From Eutreptiella sp. 'Long Island Sound 2002' (Eukaryota; Euglenozoa; Euglenophyceae; Eutreptiales; Eutreptiaceae), in assembly GCA_964036045.1 (NCBI GenBank), contig OZ038384.1, positions 44,579,704 to 44,643,703 on the forward strand: a stretch of DNA of 64,000 nucleotides. The letters run 5' to 3'. Shown piece after piece: positions 22,326 through 33,001 of the stretch. Both the position numbers and the translations under genes were made by a program. Each line of letters opens with the position of its first letter. Positions within the stretch are counted from its first letter, which is position 1. The notes under the pieces are model-generated. The model saw only the letters and a program-made list of their open reading frames with translations. It was not told the DNA's origin and ran no database searches.

Positions 22326-22647
22326 GTGTGGGTGGACCTCAACAACACCCAGGGCTTCAACGAAGGCAAGCTACTGCTGTGGGTCTGCCCACCCCCTGGG
22401 TCCGTCTACCCTGATACCCTCGCCAACCGCCGCATCGTCCTTGAAGTGCCCACATCCCCACTCGCCATCATGGACGACTCCAGCACGTACAAGCCAGTAT
22501 TCAAGGGTCAGTTCAAGCCCATCAACACCACCGAAGCTCTCCCTGTAGCATCCCAGCCCGCTGCCGACGTGCCGGGCAAGACCTCTGAGCCTCCTACTTC
22601 AGGGAGAGCCAGCCAGAGCTCGGCTGCAGCGACAGCCCATACATATG
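22326..22647 (+). CDS. Tandem C2-domain protein, exon d (end of C2B and linker)
   Basis: Follows ACTGATGCAG. It begins VWVDLNNTQGFNEGKLLLWV, the usual closing strands of a C2 domain, so that HRGEQ from exon c joins VWVDL in phase 0. The remaining ~80 residues are a Pro/Ala/Thr/Ser-rich linker ending ATAHTYG. The exon ends ACATATG|GTAACA in phase 1. If the splice is not used, translation stops four codons later at 22661. The phase, and the Ala/Thr/Tyr-rich composition, match the exon at 60826. Confidence 0.7.
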
Positions 22648-22777
22648 GTAACACTCCCTGACCTGCGTCCCATCCTTGGAGCCGTACCCTTGCCCTTGCC
22701 CTCAACCTCACCTCCCCGCGGGCACTCCAATGGCAATTATGGTTGACCACAGTTTGTACAGTACAGTGCCGTGTTGC

Positions 22778-22800
22778 TGTGTGTGTGTGTGTGTGTGCGG
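22778..22800. repeat. (GT)n microsatellite
   Basis: Uninterrupted TGTGTGTG run of about 20 bases. Confidence 0.85.
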
Positions 22801-23004
22801 TGTATGGGGGTGCCCTTAGCGTAGTGCGGGCGCAGTGCAACTATTTGGGCGTCTAGCCGTACTAGGGACCCATACTTTGTGATACTCGGGGCATCATTGT
22901 TGCCGGTTTTGATGCTTCTTCCACATCTGGGATATGGCGTTTTTGGATTTTCACCCACTTTCAGCCATTTCCACCCCTTTTCACATTTTTTTGCTCATCT
23001 TCAC

Positions 23005-23100
23005 CATGAACTCCCACACTTTGGTGTGGGCCCTTGAGTTGGGGTGATGGACTCCCACGCTTTGGCGTGGCCCCTCGAGTTGACGTGACGGACTGCCCGA
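23005..23100. repeat. Two isolated diverged units of the 48-bp minisatellite
   Basis: GAACTCCCACACTTTGGTGTGGGCCCTTGAGTTGGGGTGATG and the following unit match the 5.1-8.1 kb minisatellite. The inner stems read CCCACAC/GTGTGGG and CCACGC/GCGTGG. Confidence 0.7.
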
Positions 23101-23426
23101 TTTTGGCTTGACCACAGTCGAATGCCCTATGCGAGGCCACATCCCTACTGATGAGGAAGCGTGGTTGTACCACAAGTTGAAAACAGAGGTTGAGAGGTTG
23201 ACGTGGATTCCCTCCTGCAATAAACTTTGCCCCCGTGGTCCAGTTGAGGATGGGGTTGACACATACGCAGCTTTGGGACTAGCTGATAGGGTGAGTGAGC
23301 TTTCGATTGAACAAAAAAGAGGATATGTGTGTGGCTTTCCGCATTTTGCATGATGTCTTATATAGAGGGAAGGTGGCTTGTCATTTGTCTTGAGCTAGGG
23401 TAGTTTGAGTGGCTTAAATTCTATTG

Positions 23427-23490
23427 CCTTCGGCAAGTCCACCTCGCAGATAATTTACTCTGAGCAATGCACACTTAAATGATGAGCTGG
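23427..23490 (+). repeat. Composite-repeat terminal block
   Basis: TTCTATTGCCTTCGGCAAGT followed by CCACCTCGCAGA. The same block occurs near 24418, 26752, 51232, 52468 and 56004, and inverted near 21285-21318. Confidence 0.7.
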
Positions 23491-23944
23491 TTGATGGGTA
23501 TCAGCTCCTATTACGAAAAATAAACAGCCAAAATTCATACAAATTTGTCTTGTTTTTTTGGCCCTTCATTCATTATGAGCATCCATTGGTCCCATTCCTA
23601 TTAGGGTTGTTAGATGATGGTAAATTACTCAAAGTAAAACGTACTTGCTGACCCAAGGATAGAGGGGTTGAGTGGCGGTCTTTCCGACGTACCGTGGAGG
23701 CCCCGCCTTGCCGTCGTTCCCGACTTGCGGGGGCCGAATGGCCGGACTTTTGATTTGGCTTTGAGTTGGAAAGCCCCGGAGTGTCCTCGCTAGTAGCCCT
23801 ACCCATCTCCAGACACGGCAGACAAGTAGGTAGCTGGTGGGTGTATTTGGTTGGTGCTCTTCAAGTCGTTTGAAACTCTTTGAAGCAACACAGGAAGAAA
23901 AACTCTTTTTGGTACCAAGTTTCCATTGGCTCTTTTGGTTGACC

Positions 23945-25000
23945 CCTGCACACACACCCGATCCCCAAATAGGGTAAAAAACACAGGAATACTGCCTAAA
24001 ACGTGCTTTACATAGCTTGGTTGGTCATTGTGAATGGTCACAAAGTCAAAAAAATAAGTCGCGGAAACTTCGATTTTGAGCTGTACATGGCGAAAAACCG
24101 CATAAGCAGGTTGTGTACCACTCCATTGCCCCCCCCCCCCCCCCAAGACACACAACCAATCCCCAAATAGGGTGAAAAACACATACCTACGGCCTAAAAC
24201 GTGTTTTACATATCTTGGATGGTCAATTTAGGTGATCACAATATCAAAAAAAATACTTTCAACAACTTCGATTTTTGAGGTGTCCAAGGTGAAAAATTGC
24301 ACAAGCAGGTCGTCTACCAATCCCTTGGGAGACCCCCCCCCCCTGGTGCCCATGCCCAAATAGGGTGAAAAACACATAAATGCGGCCTAAAGCATGCTTT
24401 ACATACCTTGGATAGTAATTCTATTGCCTTCCAAGTCCACCTGGCAGAGAATCTACCCCAAGCAACGCGAACACAAAACATGGGAAAAACGACATAAATA
24501 CGGCCTAAAACATGCTTTACATAGCTTGGATGGTCATTTTAAGTGATCACGGTATCAGAAAAATAAGTTTTGAAAAGTTCGATTTTTGAGCTACCTAGGG
24601 TGGAAAACTGCATCAGCAGGTTGTGTGCCCATCCCTTGGGAGCCCCCCCCCCCCCCCCCCGAGCTAATACCCAAATAGAGTGAAAAACACGTAAATACGG
24701 CCTAAAACATGCTTTACATACCTTGGATGGTCATTTCAGGTGATCACAATATCATGAAAACAAGTTTCGGAAACTTCGAGTTTTGAGCAGCCCTAAGGTG
24801 AAAAAATGCATAAGCACGTTGTGTGCCCATCCCTTGGGAGACACCCCCCCCCCCCCCGGACCTAATACCCAAATAGGGTGAAAAACACGTAAATACGGCC
24901 TAAAACATGCTTTAAATACCTTGGATGGTCATATTGTGTGGTCACAATATCATAAAAACAAGTTTCGAAAACTTCGATTTTGGAACTGCTGCCCAAGCTT
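23945..25000 (+). repeat. 195-200-bp satellite (module S1), five to six units
   Basis: Repeated order: CCAAATAGGGTGAAAAACAC, ACGGCCTAAAACATGCTTTA, CATACCTTGGATGGTCA, GTGATCACAATATCA, AACTTCGATTTTTGAGC, GCATAAGCAGGTTGTG, CCCTTGGGAG, then a run of 10-18 Cs. CCAAATAGGGT starts near 23965, 24161, 24355, 24669 and 24868. A terminal block interrupts the array at 24418-24480. Confidence 0.85.
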
Positions 25001-26390
25001 AAAACCGCACAAGCAGAGTGTGTACCGGCCCATTCACCAGGCCATTATTGGGGGAAACAGTCATTTCGCGCCTTTGGCACGGGTTATGATCGGCTCTCAG
25101 CAAGGCTAGAAACGCACTTCCGTATCGTAGTAGGCATATACTGTCACAACATCCCCACTCACACCCCTCAGAATGGGTACCACGGGGTCACCAAGGTCGC
25201 CAAAACCGCCAACATAGCAAAAATGGCTGGAAAGTGCATAAACTGCATCGGCGCTCGTCCCACTCCGCCCCATACAAACCCCATGCAGTTGGGACCCGGT
25301 AACACTTTTTCGGCTCAAAATCGAAAAAACCAAAAGATTCAAGATTTTCAGCCCAAAGAAAGGGGGGGGTCATTTTTTTCGACATTTTTGACCCCCCCCC
25401 CCCACTCCCCCAAAACCTCAAAAAAGTGGGTTTCAAGTGGGGGGGGTCTGGGGGGGGGGGGTCCGAACCAAAAACTCATTGGGGGATACATTTATTGGGC
25501 AAAATAATGATTTTACAAGGGGTTAAACTAACAATTCAAACCCTTGGGGTAGGGTACGCGAATAGGCCCAAAAAGGCTCAAAAGGGGGGGGTATGTGGCG
25601 TTTTCCCCTATATACGCCTGCCTGGCTTTGATCTAACAACCTCTGCGAGGTGATTTTAGGTTATCACGGTATCAAAAAAATTACGTTTCGAAACCTTCGA
25701 TTTTTGAGCTGCCCAGGGTTAAAAACTGCATAAGTAGGTTGTGCACCGGCCCATTCACTCATGTAAACCATTATTGGTGGAAATAGTCATTTCGCGTCTT
25801 TGGCACGGGTTGTGACCGATCCTCGGCAAGGCTAGAGACTACCAAAAACGTCTTTTTGTATCCTAGTAGGCATATACTGTCACAACATCCCCACTCACAC
25901 CCCTCAAAGTGGGTAGCATGGGGATCACTGAGGTCGCCAAAACCACCAACATTGCAAAAATGGCCAAAAAGCGCATAAACTGCATGAGCGCTTGTCCCAC
26001 ACAGCCCCATACAAACCCCATGGAGCCGCAATCCGGAAACACTGTTTCGGCTCAACATCAAAAAAAACCAAAAGATTCATGATTTTCGAACCAAAAAAAG
26101 GGGGGTCATTTTTTGACCCCCCCCCCAACCCCCCCCCCCCACCTCCGTCAAAACCTCAAAACAGTGGGTTTCAAGTGGGGGGTTTTGGGGGGGTCTGGAC
26201 GAAAAGCTCATTGGGGGATGTGTACATTGGACAAAAAAATGATTTTAAAAAGGGTTCAACTAACAATCCAACCCCTTGGGGTAGGGTACGCGAATAGGCT
26301 CAAAAAGGCCCAAAATGGGGGGGGTATGTGGCATTTTCCCCTATATATGCCTGCCTGGCTTTGATCTAACAATTTATGTGAGGTGATTTA
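25001..26390 (+). repeat. Two copies of composite-repeat module S2
   Basis: Copies at about 25001-25655 and 25740-26388. Each runs from CCGGCCCATTCACTC..CATTATTGG through GGGGTCACC..GGTCGCCAAAACC, CCATACAAACCCCATG, poly-C/poly-G runs, ACTCATTGGGGGATG and TATTGGGCAAAATAATGATTTTAC to ACCTCTGCGAGGTGATTT. No conserved open frame. Confidence 0.8.
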
Positions 26391-27060
26391 GGGGCATTTG
26401 GGTAGCTAGGGTGGCCTAACTTTGAGGGTGTTTGGAAGGGGTCAGTATGGGGGTTCTTCACAGGGGAATCTAGTCCAAAAGTAGCGCGCAGTGCAAGGGT
26501 TCCCCCTGTGTCTGTGGCCTCCGTACCCATTGTGACGACAGGTACTGGAGGGAACGTAGTGCAGTATCATGGTTTGTGACAAAAGGGCCTAAAAGTTTCA
26601 GAAATAGATGTGCACCTTCCGTAGGTCAAAGACCTCGGATGGTGGGTGCATGGTCTAACAAGCTCGACACGAATGGGATTAAATTGGCAAACACACTATG
26701 GGTTGGTTGGCGTTTGGGGGGGTTGGTTCCCAGTCCATTTCACAGTGGTAAGTTCTATTGCCTTCGGCAAGTACACCTCGCAGAGAATCTACCCCAAGCA
26801 GCACACACCCAAAATAGGGTAAATACTACATTAATACTGCCTAAAGCACGCTTTGCATATTCCTTTGTCTATGGCTCTCGGGAGCCGAATTTGTCGTGCA
26901 TGTCTCCGCTGAGGTTTGGTTGGCTCTAGGGGTTTTTGAGGGCGAGGAACGCACTGGAATTGTCCGTTTTTTGTAATTTCATCATTTTTGGGTGTAGAGC
27001 CACTTTGCTGACCGTGGCTCCGCTGTCATACGTGTCCTACATGTCCTGCATGACCCCATA
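26391..27060. other. Unassigned region with one terminal block
   Basis: Contains a terminal block at about 26750-26825 continuing into S1-like sequence (AAAATAGGGTAAATACTACA). No gene supported. Confidence 0.4.
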
Positions 27061-27486
27061 CCAGTAGGTAACAACGTCGCGCGTGTCCCGCGCGTGCCGC
27101 GCGCTTCTCACGTCTGGCTCCACAACTGTCCCCGGCGCCAATTACTTTGTGAAGTATGTTTTACGTGTTTTGCAGCACTTGTGCACGCCTTGGAATGCAT
27201 GTGTGAGGGAGAACTGCGTGTACATGTCCAAGTCGCGTCAGTTACGCCCTGAGCGTGACACCGCCGTGGCCCACAGGGGGCCTTCGGAGAACTGCGTGTA
27301 CATGTCCACGTCGCGTCAGTTACGCCCCGAGAGGGCTTGCTCTGCGGGTGGTGTGTGGTGGCTCTGCTCTTGTCCCCAGGGCCGAATTGCCTGTTCTGCG
27401 CGTTCTCAGTGTTCCCCAGCACCTGTGCAAGATTTTTGTTTCGTTGCTCAGCACTATGTGCCATGCTGCCTTTGTACCCCAGTCAG

Positions 27487-29130
27487 TACCAGCTACCCCA
27501 CACCCACCTCACCGAGTGCGACCCCATGTCGTGCTGCGACGTCACGAAGGACCAGAATGCGGCGGTGGTTTTTCAAATGAAGCAGCAAACATGTATGTGT
27601 GCAGTGTTCGAGTTGCTCGAGTTTCACGTGTTGCCTCTTCGTGTGCCGCTGGTGATTTCACCCATTCTTTGCAGCCGGGTACCATGCCGGGTGGGTCTCC
27701 GGCATGGAGGAAGTGTGTGATAAAAAGACGAAGAGCAATCATTGGGTTCTGACGCTGACGCAGTCCTGCACGTACATGGTCCGTACAACAAAGGAGAAGG
27801 GCCGCAAGATCGAGGGCACCGGAGCACAGGTATACTTCGGTTATCTACCGGCTCGGAGTGTTTGATTACGATGCCTTACAGCACCTCCTCCCTGCCCCCC
27901 GCGCTTCTTTGCAGGGCACCGTGTCCATCAGCGTCGACAAGATCCGTGCTGGATCATTCTGGGGTTTTCTCCCCGATGAACCCGAAAAGGTACATGTTCT
28001 GCATGTTCCGGACGTCCGTGGTGTTGTCTTTGTATCAGTCCCTGGAGCTTGTCTGAACTGTCCCATGTGTTTTGCGCGTCGCGCGCGTTGTCTCTCGGAA
28101 TGTCCCCGGCGACATTGATCGTGTTTTACGCGTTCTTTGTGTCTTGCAGGGGGACAAAAAGCATAAGAAGGAGAAAAAGGAGAAGAAGAAGCACAAGGCC
28201 GAAGACAAGACCAAGGGCAAGCCGGAAGGAAGGAAGGAAGAGAGGCGGGAGGAGCGGAAAGAAGAGGCAAAGCCGAAGAAAAAGGACCCAAAGGGGAAGG
28301 CGAAGAGGATCGTGTCAGAAGACGACGACGATGCTTTCGAGGAGGAGGTGCAGCAGATCAAGGCGGAGCCAGCGCGGATGGCTTCGCAGCCCCAGCGCGC
28401 CCCACGCTCGACACACCTGGAAGTGCCGCAGGAACCACTGTCACCATTGGGAAGTGCAAGCAGCAGCAGCTCCAAGAGTGGCACCAGCAAGAGGAGCACG
28501 AGTAGCAGCAGCGGCAGCTCAAGCAGCAGTGAGAGCGACGAGAGTGCCGAGAAGAGCCCAGTGCAGCAGAAGGGGGTCTTGAAGGCGGCAAAGACGGAGG
28601 CGCAGGAGAAGGGGAAGGAGAAGGCGAGGCCCCATTTCCTGGTGGAGACCCATGGCCGCCCGCCAAGCAAGCTCCCCACCGGGCAGACAAGGCAGGAGAA
28701 GTTCACCGGATCGGCGCACCATGCCCGATCCATCGAGATCCTGAAGAACTTCTTCAACAACGAGTATGGGTACTCGCTGGGGACGTTCGTGCACCATTAC
28801 AAGAACTGCTGCGCACAGCTGAAGGCGGCAACGGGTGCTGAAGGTATGCGTGTGCACTACGTTCAGACCGCTGTGCATGGAGGCTTTCCTTGCATCCCCG
28901 GGGACCGTCGCTCGTGTTCCACGCGTCCAATTCGCTGCGCACGTCGTCTCCGCATGTGTCCCTGGAGACATGCATGTCGTTGAGCGCGTGTTTCGTGTCT
29001 TGCAGTGCGTCAAGATCTGGGCCTCGCCGCAACCATGCTGAGCCGCGCTGAGCCGCGCACGATCCAAGCTGTGCTGTCCTGTGGAACGAAGAATTGCAGT
29101 TCGGTCACGAAGGCAGTGGCGCATTTCTAG
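27487..29130 (+). CDS. Spliced gene, unknown function, Lys-rich/Ser-rich protein
   Basis: Exons that splice in phase: about 27487-27592, 27675-27829, 27915-27989, 28150-28843 and 29006-29130 (TAG). That is roughly 384 residues from the first exon I can place; the start codon is probably further upstream and not identified. The first three exons encode a compact region with several Cys (ECDPMSCCDVTKD, GMEEVCDKKTKSNHWVLTLT, VSISVDKIRAGSFWG). Exon four is a Lys/Glu-rich tract, a DDDD acidic patch and a long Ser tract, then ILKNFFNNEYGYSLGTFVHH. No family recognised; the charged tracts suggest a nuclear protein, which is inference. It might be the 5' part of the piggyBac gene at 48.6 kb, separated by LINE B. 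The last exon is the least certain, since other acceptors (e.g. 29099) are open too. Confidence 0.55.
27990..28149 (+). other. Intron with shared hairpin motif
   Basis: GTACAT...TTGCAG. Contains TGTTCCGGACGTCC near the 5' side, TGTCTCTCGGAATGTCCCCG-GCGACA in the middle, and TTTTACGCGTTCTTTGTGTC before the acceptor. The same plan is seen in the introns at 28844 and 48656. Confidence 0.6.
28844..29005 (+). other. Intron with shared hairpin motif
   Basis: GTATGC...TTGCAG, phase 1. Stem GTCTCC (28946-28951) pairs with GGAGAC (28964-28969) around the loop GCATGTGTCCCT. Confidence 0.65.
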
Positions 29131-29207
29131 ACGTTGTACCCAACCGCCGGGGCAGAGGGCGCTGCAAAGAGTACCAAGAATTTCAAGCATGGAAGCACCA
29201 CAAGGTG

Positions 29208-29320
29208 TGGTGCCGTTTGCGCGATGCACGTGATACACGCTGTCTCTTGCACTGTCCCTGGCGGCCTCCTCGTTTGTTCTGCGCGCTCCGGACGTTCCGC
29301 GTGCTGTCTCCGGATTCGGC
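29208..29320 (+). other. Intron-like remnant cut at the LINE B boundary
   Basis: Begins CACAAG|GTGTGG and carries ACTGTCCCTGGCGG and CTCCGGACGTTCC, as in the neighbouring introns, but runs straight into the (TA)n end of LINE B at 29321 without an acceptor. Ends GTCTCCGGATTCGGC (29306-29320), whose reverse complement is at 47131-47145. Confidence 0.45.
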
Positions 29321-29341
29321 TATATATATGTATATATATAT

Positions 29342-29398
<57 letters not shown>

Positions 29399-29420
29399 TA
29401 GTCATAGTCATAGTCATAAC
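29321..29420 (-). repeat. LINE B 3' tail: (TA)n and three TGACTA repeats
   Basis: On the minus strand: GGTTATGACTATGACTATGAC followed by about 80 bases of (TA)n. Non-LTR elements often end in short tandem repeats rather than poly(A). Confidence 0.65.
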
Positions 29421-31660
29421 CACTTATCATGCCGTCTACTGGAGTTACCGGGCATCTCGCGCCGACAGGTGGTTCCTGCCTCGCTCGATCCCGTGGGTCC
29501 CAGGGCTGCCTGAGGTGGCCCACAGCATGACGGAGGACCCAGCGGACCGGGGATACCGGTCAACCAGGCTTTGGGGGCAGTGGCAACTGCAAAGCGTTAG
29601 CATTAGCAACGGCGACGGACGCTGGCCCGTTTGTTCGCCGGGGGTAAGGGGCAAGGCAAAGCAGCGCAGCAGCATCGCAACAAGCAGAAAGCAAGGGCAT
29701 CTCTGTCCGTCGCAAAGCGGCAACCAAGGAACAAAGCAGCACGCATGCGGCGAAGCGAGAGCTGACCCTCCGTCGTTCGCGTACCCCCGCCACCGTGGAG
29801 ACATCCATCACTCATGACCCCATGGAATCCATTGCCGTCTGCGTCCTCGAGACTGCCCACCACCCCTGACTCCTCGTATCCCTCTGCCAGCACGCAATAG
29901 CCCGTATGTGCATAGCCAGGATTTCTGGGAGGCTCCAGCCTAGCCTGGCCCTCAGCTTTCATCGCCCCCATGTCTCCACAATGTACGCCACCGTCCCACC
30001 GCACCAGTCCCCTAGTATAGTACAGAAACACGGTATCAATTCCACGTCCCCGTGGCCCTGTGCTGCCCCCACACCCCAGATATATACCATGCTGGCACCC
30101 CATGTCAGGGGCCAGCGCCCAATCTGCTTCGAGGTAACCACTTGCCCACATATAATATATCTTGACTGTCTACAGGGGGGGACGCCGGCCGCTACGCGAC
30201 GGGAGTGGCGCAACCCGTGTATATCGCTGGCTGGGATTCGGGCTGGTGGGTGCCGTAGCTTGGTTATCGACCCCCTGTAGGGGTACCCACCAGAGGCTCG
30301 CCCCGGGCTGTGGTAACCAGGTGCACCTCATCTGGCCCACATACAATGCCCTGGCGCCTACCCTTGACCCTTACCTGCACTGATTGGCCAGCTTCCGTGG
30401 TTGCGCCTCTTCCGCCACAGCAGCGGCCAGGCCGCAGGTTCGGCCCCCACCGACGACGTGGCGAGCCTACTTATAGCATTGGCCCGCGCGTCACCCCCCG
30501 GACCACTCAGCATGCCGCTCCTCTGCCCTCCTCGCCTCTAGCCGACCGGACTGGCGCCCCCCAGGGGTAAGCCGTTACAGTGGTGAGGCGACTGCATACT
30601 CTTCGCTACGACGCCGCGCAGTACCGCCGTTGCCACGCCGACGCCACCTGCTAGCCGCCACGACACGCACTACCGCAACCACAAGGCCATGGTCAGAGGT
30701 TAGACTATGTACATGCCCGCAGGCACGGTCCCTCTAGTTTGTTAACGGGGCCAGGGGATGCCCCCGCGCTCCCCCTGAGTTGTTAGAGGGGTAAGGGGGA
30801 CACCCCAGTACCGCCATGCATCCCCGTGCTCCCCCACTTTACGGTTCCCCAGTACCGCCGCGTTCTCCCACCGTACGGACCCCAGTACCGCCGCGTACCC
30901 CCACCATACGGTCCCCAGTACCGCCGCGTATACCCCCACGATGCCAGTACACCGTCATCTGGAACTTCCCCGCTGCTCCCCCACTGTACGGTTCCCCAGT
31001 ACCGCCGCGTACCCCCACCGTACGGATCCCAGTGCCGCCGCGTTTACCCCCAAGACTCCAGTACGCCGCCACCTGGAACTCCACGTGCCCCCCGTGAGCG
31101 CTCCTCCCATGCTGCCACTTCTTCTCCACGACGCCCGCCATACTGTCCCCCTGACGACCCCACTGTCATATCCTTCCACGCACACATCTCCGCCCCGTCG
31201 CCGCTCCCGGGGCCTGCAGGCTGACCCCGCAACCCCGTGTAACACTCCCAGGGGGCGCCGCAACGCTGCAACCCCCAGACAACTCCGTGCACCCCCGGTG
31301 TATCCCGAGCAACCACTCCCAACACTGCCGTAGCCGGGCCGCCAGTAGAGACCCCGGTGCCATGGGAATACCCTACAGGGGTTTGGGCCTTATTACCCTG
31401 GTCGGGACGACCCATGACACCTCACTGTTGTATGCGGCGACCCGGGGCAGGCGGGTGAAGCATCCCTGTCCGACCCTCATGCACGGGGGCAGTACGGCTC
31501 ACCATCAGGCCGGCACGACCTGTCACATCGCGTTGGCCGTCATACGCCGCCTGCCAGTACCGCACAATCAGGCCGCGAAGGCACTGCTTCTCAGGCGCTA
31601 CCCCCTCCGCTGCGTCCAGCGTAGGGACGGTAGCTGGTGCACCCACAATTCCCAACCCCA
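29421..31660 (-). other. LINE B 3' untranslated region
   Basis: No recognisable domain. A 182-codon minus-strand frame at 29603-30151 has no family features. It holds the minisatellite at 30785-31090. Confidence 0.5.
30785..31090 (-). repeat. Nested minisatellite in LINE B 3' region
   Basis: A 30-36-bp unit (plus strand CCCCAGTACCGCCGCGTACC, then CCCACCGTACGGT) repeated about six times. It is organised in two larger ~155-bp blocks, each ending CATCTGGAAC/CACCTGGAAC. Confidence 0.8.
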
Positions 31661-33001
31661 TCAACCTGCACCCCCGGCCCCCACCACGCCGTCACCATCT
31701 CCTCCGCGATGCCACAACCAGAGTATCCGTGAGTCGCCCTCCAGAGCCGCCCACCACAGCATCAGGGGCAGGGCCGCAGACGGCGCTCCAGGGCACCGTA
31801 CCCCTTCCACTCGGACGCTCTTCAGGCCATCCTGGATAGCCTTCCGGGCACTTGAGGACATCTGTCCAGAGTGCCGCAGTGCCCACCTCGCCTTAGGCCA
31901 CCCCCTATCGGCGCGCTCCTTACATGTCCCGCACAGCGGGGCGGAGGCACACTGATGAACCCAAACTGACACCGTTTCCCCGCACCCGTGGCATCGCTGC
32001 GGAAGCACAGACCGCGATGGAACGCAGTTACCATCACAACACTGCGACCACAGGTCCTGCCATACATCGCAGCACGCGTCCTGGAGCCCGAGCAAAGCCC
32101 TCGCCAGCGTGCGTGCTATGGCACAACTGAGGAGGCTGCGCCTCGCTTCCTCCCACGTGGACACCGGGCGGAGTATCGGTCGCCCGTCGGGCATCACCGG
32201 CAGGCTCTCAAGCAGCCGGGGCCACCGCGCCACTTTGGGGCTGCGTGTGCCATGCGCCAGGAGCTCCCAACCGTAGTCTCGCAAGACCTCCCCAATGACG
32301 TCAACCCCGTCCTGCTCCGGGCCCCTGGCGGAAGCCAGAACCAAGCGTTGTCCTCCCGCCCGAGCCTCAATGACCGCCTCGAGGCCCAGGGTGTCAAGGG
32401 TGTGACGGGCATCGGCAGCCACGTGGTCGTCCCCCTCTGGCAGAGAGAACATGGCCTCCGTGACGTGGCCTTGCGCGTCGTCGCCCTGTACCCGTGCCAG
32501 CTGCTTGGAGCCCACTAACACTGCCATGGACCGCTGCTCCGTGACCGCTGGTACGGCTCGTCGCAGCTGCCGGTCATACAGCCACAACGTACGCACGTCA
32601 AGTACGACAGCCACCGCCAGGACTGGGAGACTGCACAGAGGTTGCTGAAGGACCGGCAGCACCTCGCGAGGCCAGCCCATGACGTTCCCCACAGCTGGAT
32701 GGTTGGCGTACACCTGGAGCCAGGGATCACTCTGGCCGTCAGGGCTTCTCACCTTGGTACCACGCACCTGGGCCCACGACTGCGCCGACACCACGCGGGA
32801 CCACTCCCTGAACGCCGTGATGTCCCGCGCCACCCAGGAACCGATCCACTGGTCGAAGGCCTGCGCCACCGCCGCCATCCAGTGAGGGAACAAGGACAGG
32901 GCCTCGTCATGCTCGACGCACGACCGCGACACCAGCAGTGCGTGCAGCGGTGCCCTCTGAAAGGTTGCTCGCAGGTCGCCGGGGAGGCCGGCAAACGGGT
33001 T
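31661..33001 (-). CDS. LINE B ORF6, downstream of an in-frame TAG
   Basis: 446 sense codons in the same frame as ORF5, from directly after the TAG at 33002-33004 to a TGA at 31661-31663. The first ATG is about 40 codons in, after coding-like residues (NPFAGLPGDLRATFQRAP). Around 330 codons downstream is CHGCGETVSVWVHQC..CGTC, a likely zinc-binding cluster. LPVLAVAVVLDVRTLWLYDR resembles the strand-to-Asp segment of C48 folds (compare ORF3 ALRLYDRG), but no Cys follows at the catalytic spot. Function unknown. Most likely the C-terminal part of the ORF5 product made by readthrough; a nonsense mutation in this copy is the alternative. Confidence 0.6.
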   Translation of the reverse strand, partial: NPFAGLPGDLRATFQRAPLHALLVSRSCVEHDEALSLFPHWMAAVAQAFDQWIGSWVARDITAFREWSRVVSAQSWAQVRGTKVRSPDGQSDPWLQVYANHPAVGNVMGWPREVLPVLQQPLCSLPVLAVAVVLDVRTLWLYDRQLRRAVPAVTEQRSMAVLVGSKQLARVQGDDAQGHVTEAMFSLPEGDDHVAADARHTLDTLGLEAVIEARAGGQRLVLASARGPEQDGVDVIGEVLRDYGWELLAHGTRSPKVARWPRLLESLPVMPDGRPILRPVSTWEEARRSLLSCAIARTLARALLGLQDACCDVWQDLWSQCCDGNCVPSRSVLPQRCHGCGETVSVWVHQCASAPLCGTCKERADRGWPKARWALRHSGQMSSSARKAIQDGLKSVRVEGVRCPGAPSAALPLMLWWAALEGDSRILWLWHRGGDGDGVVGAGGAG

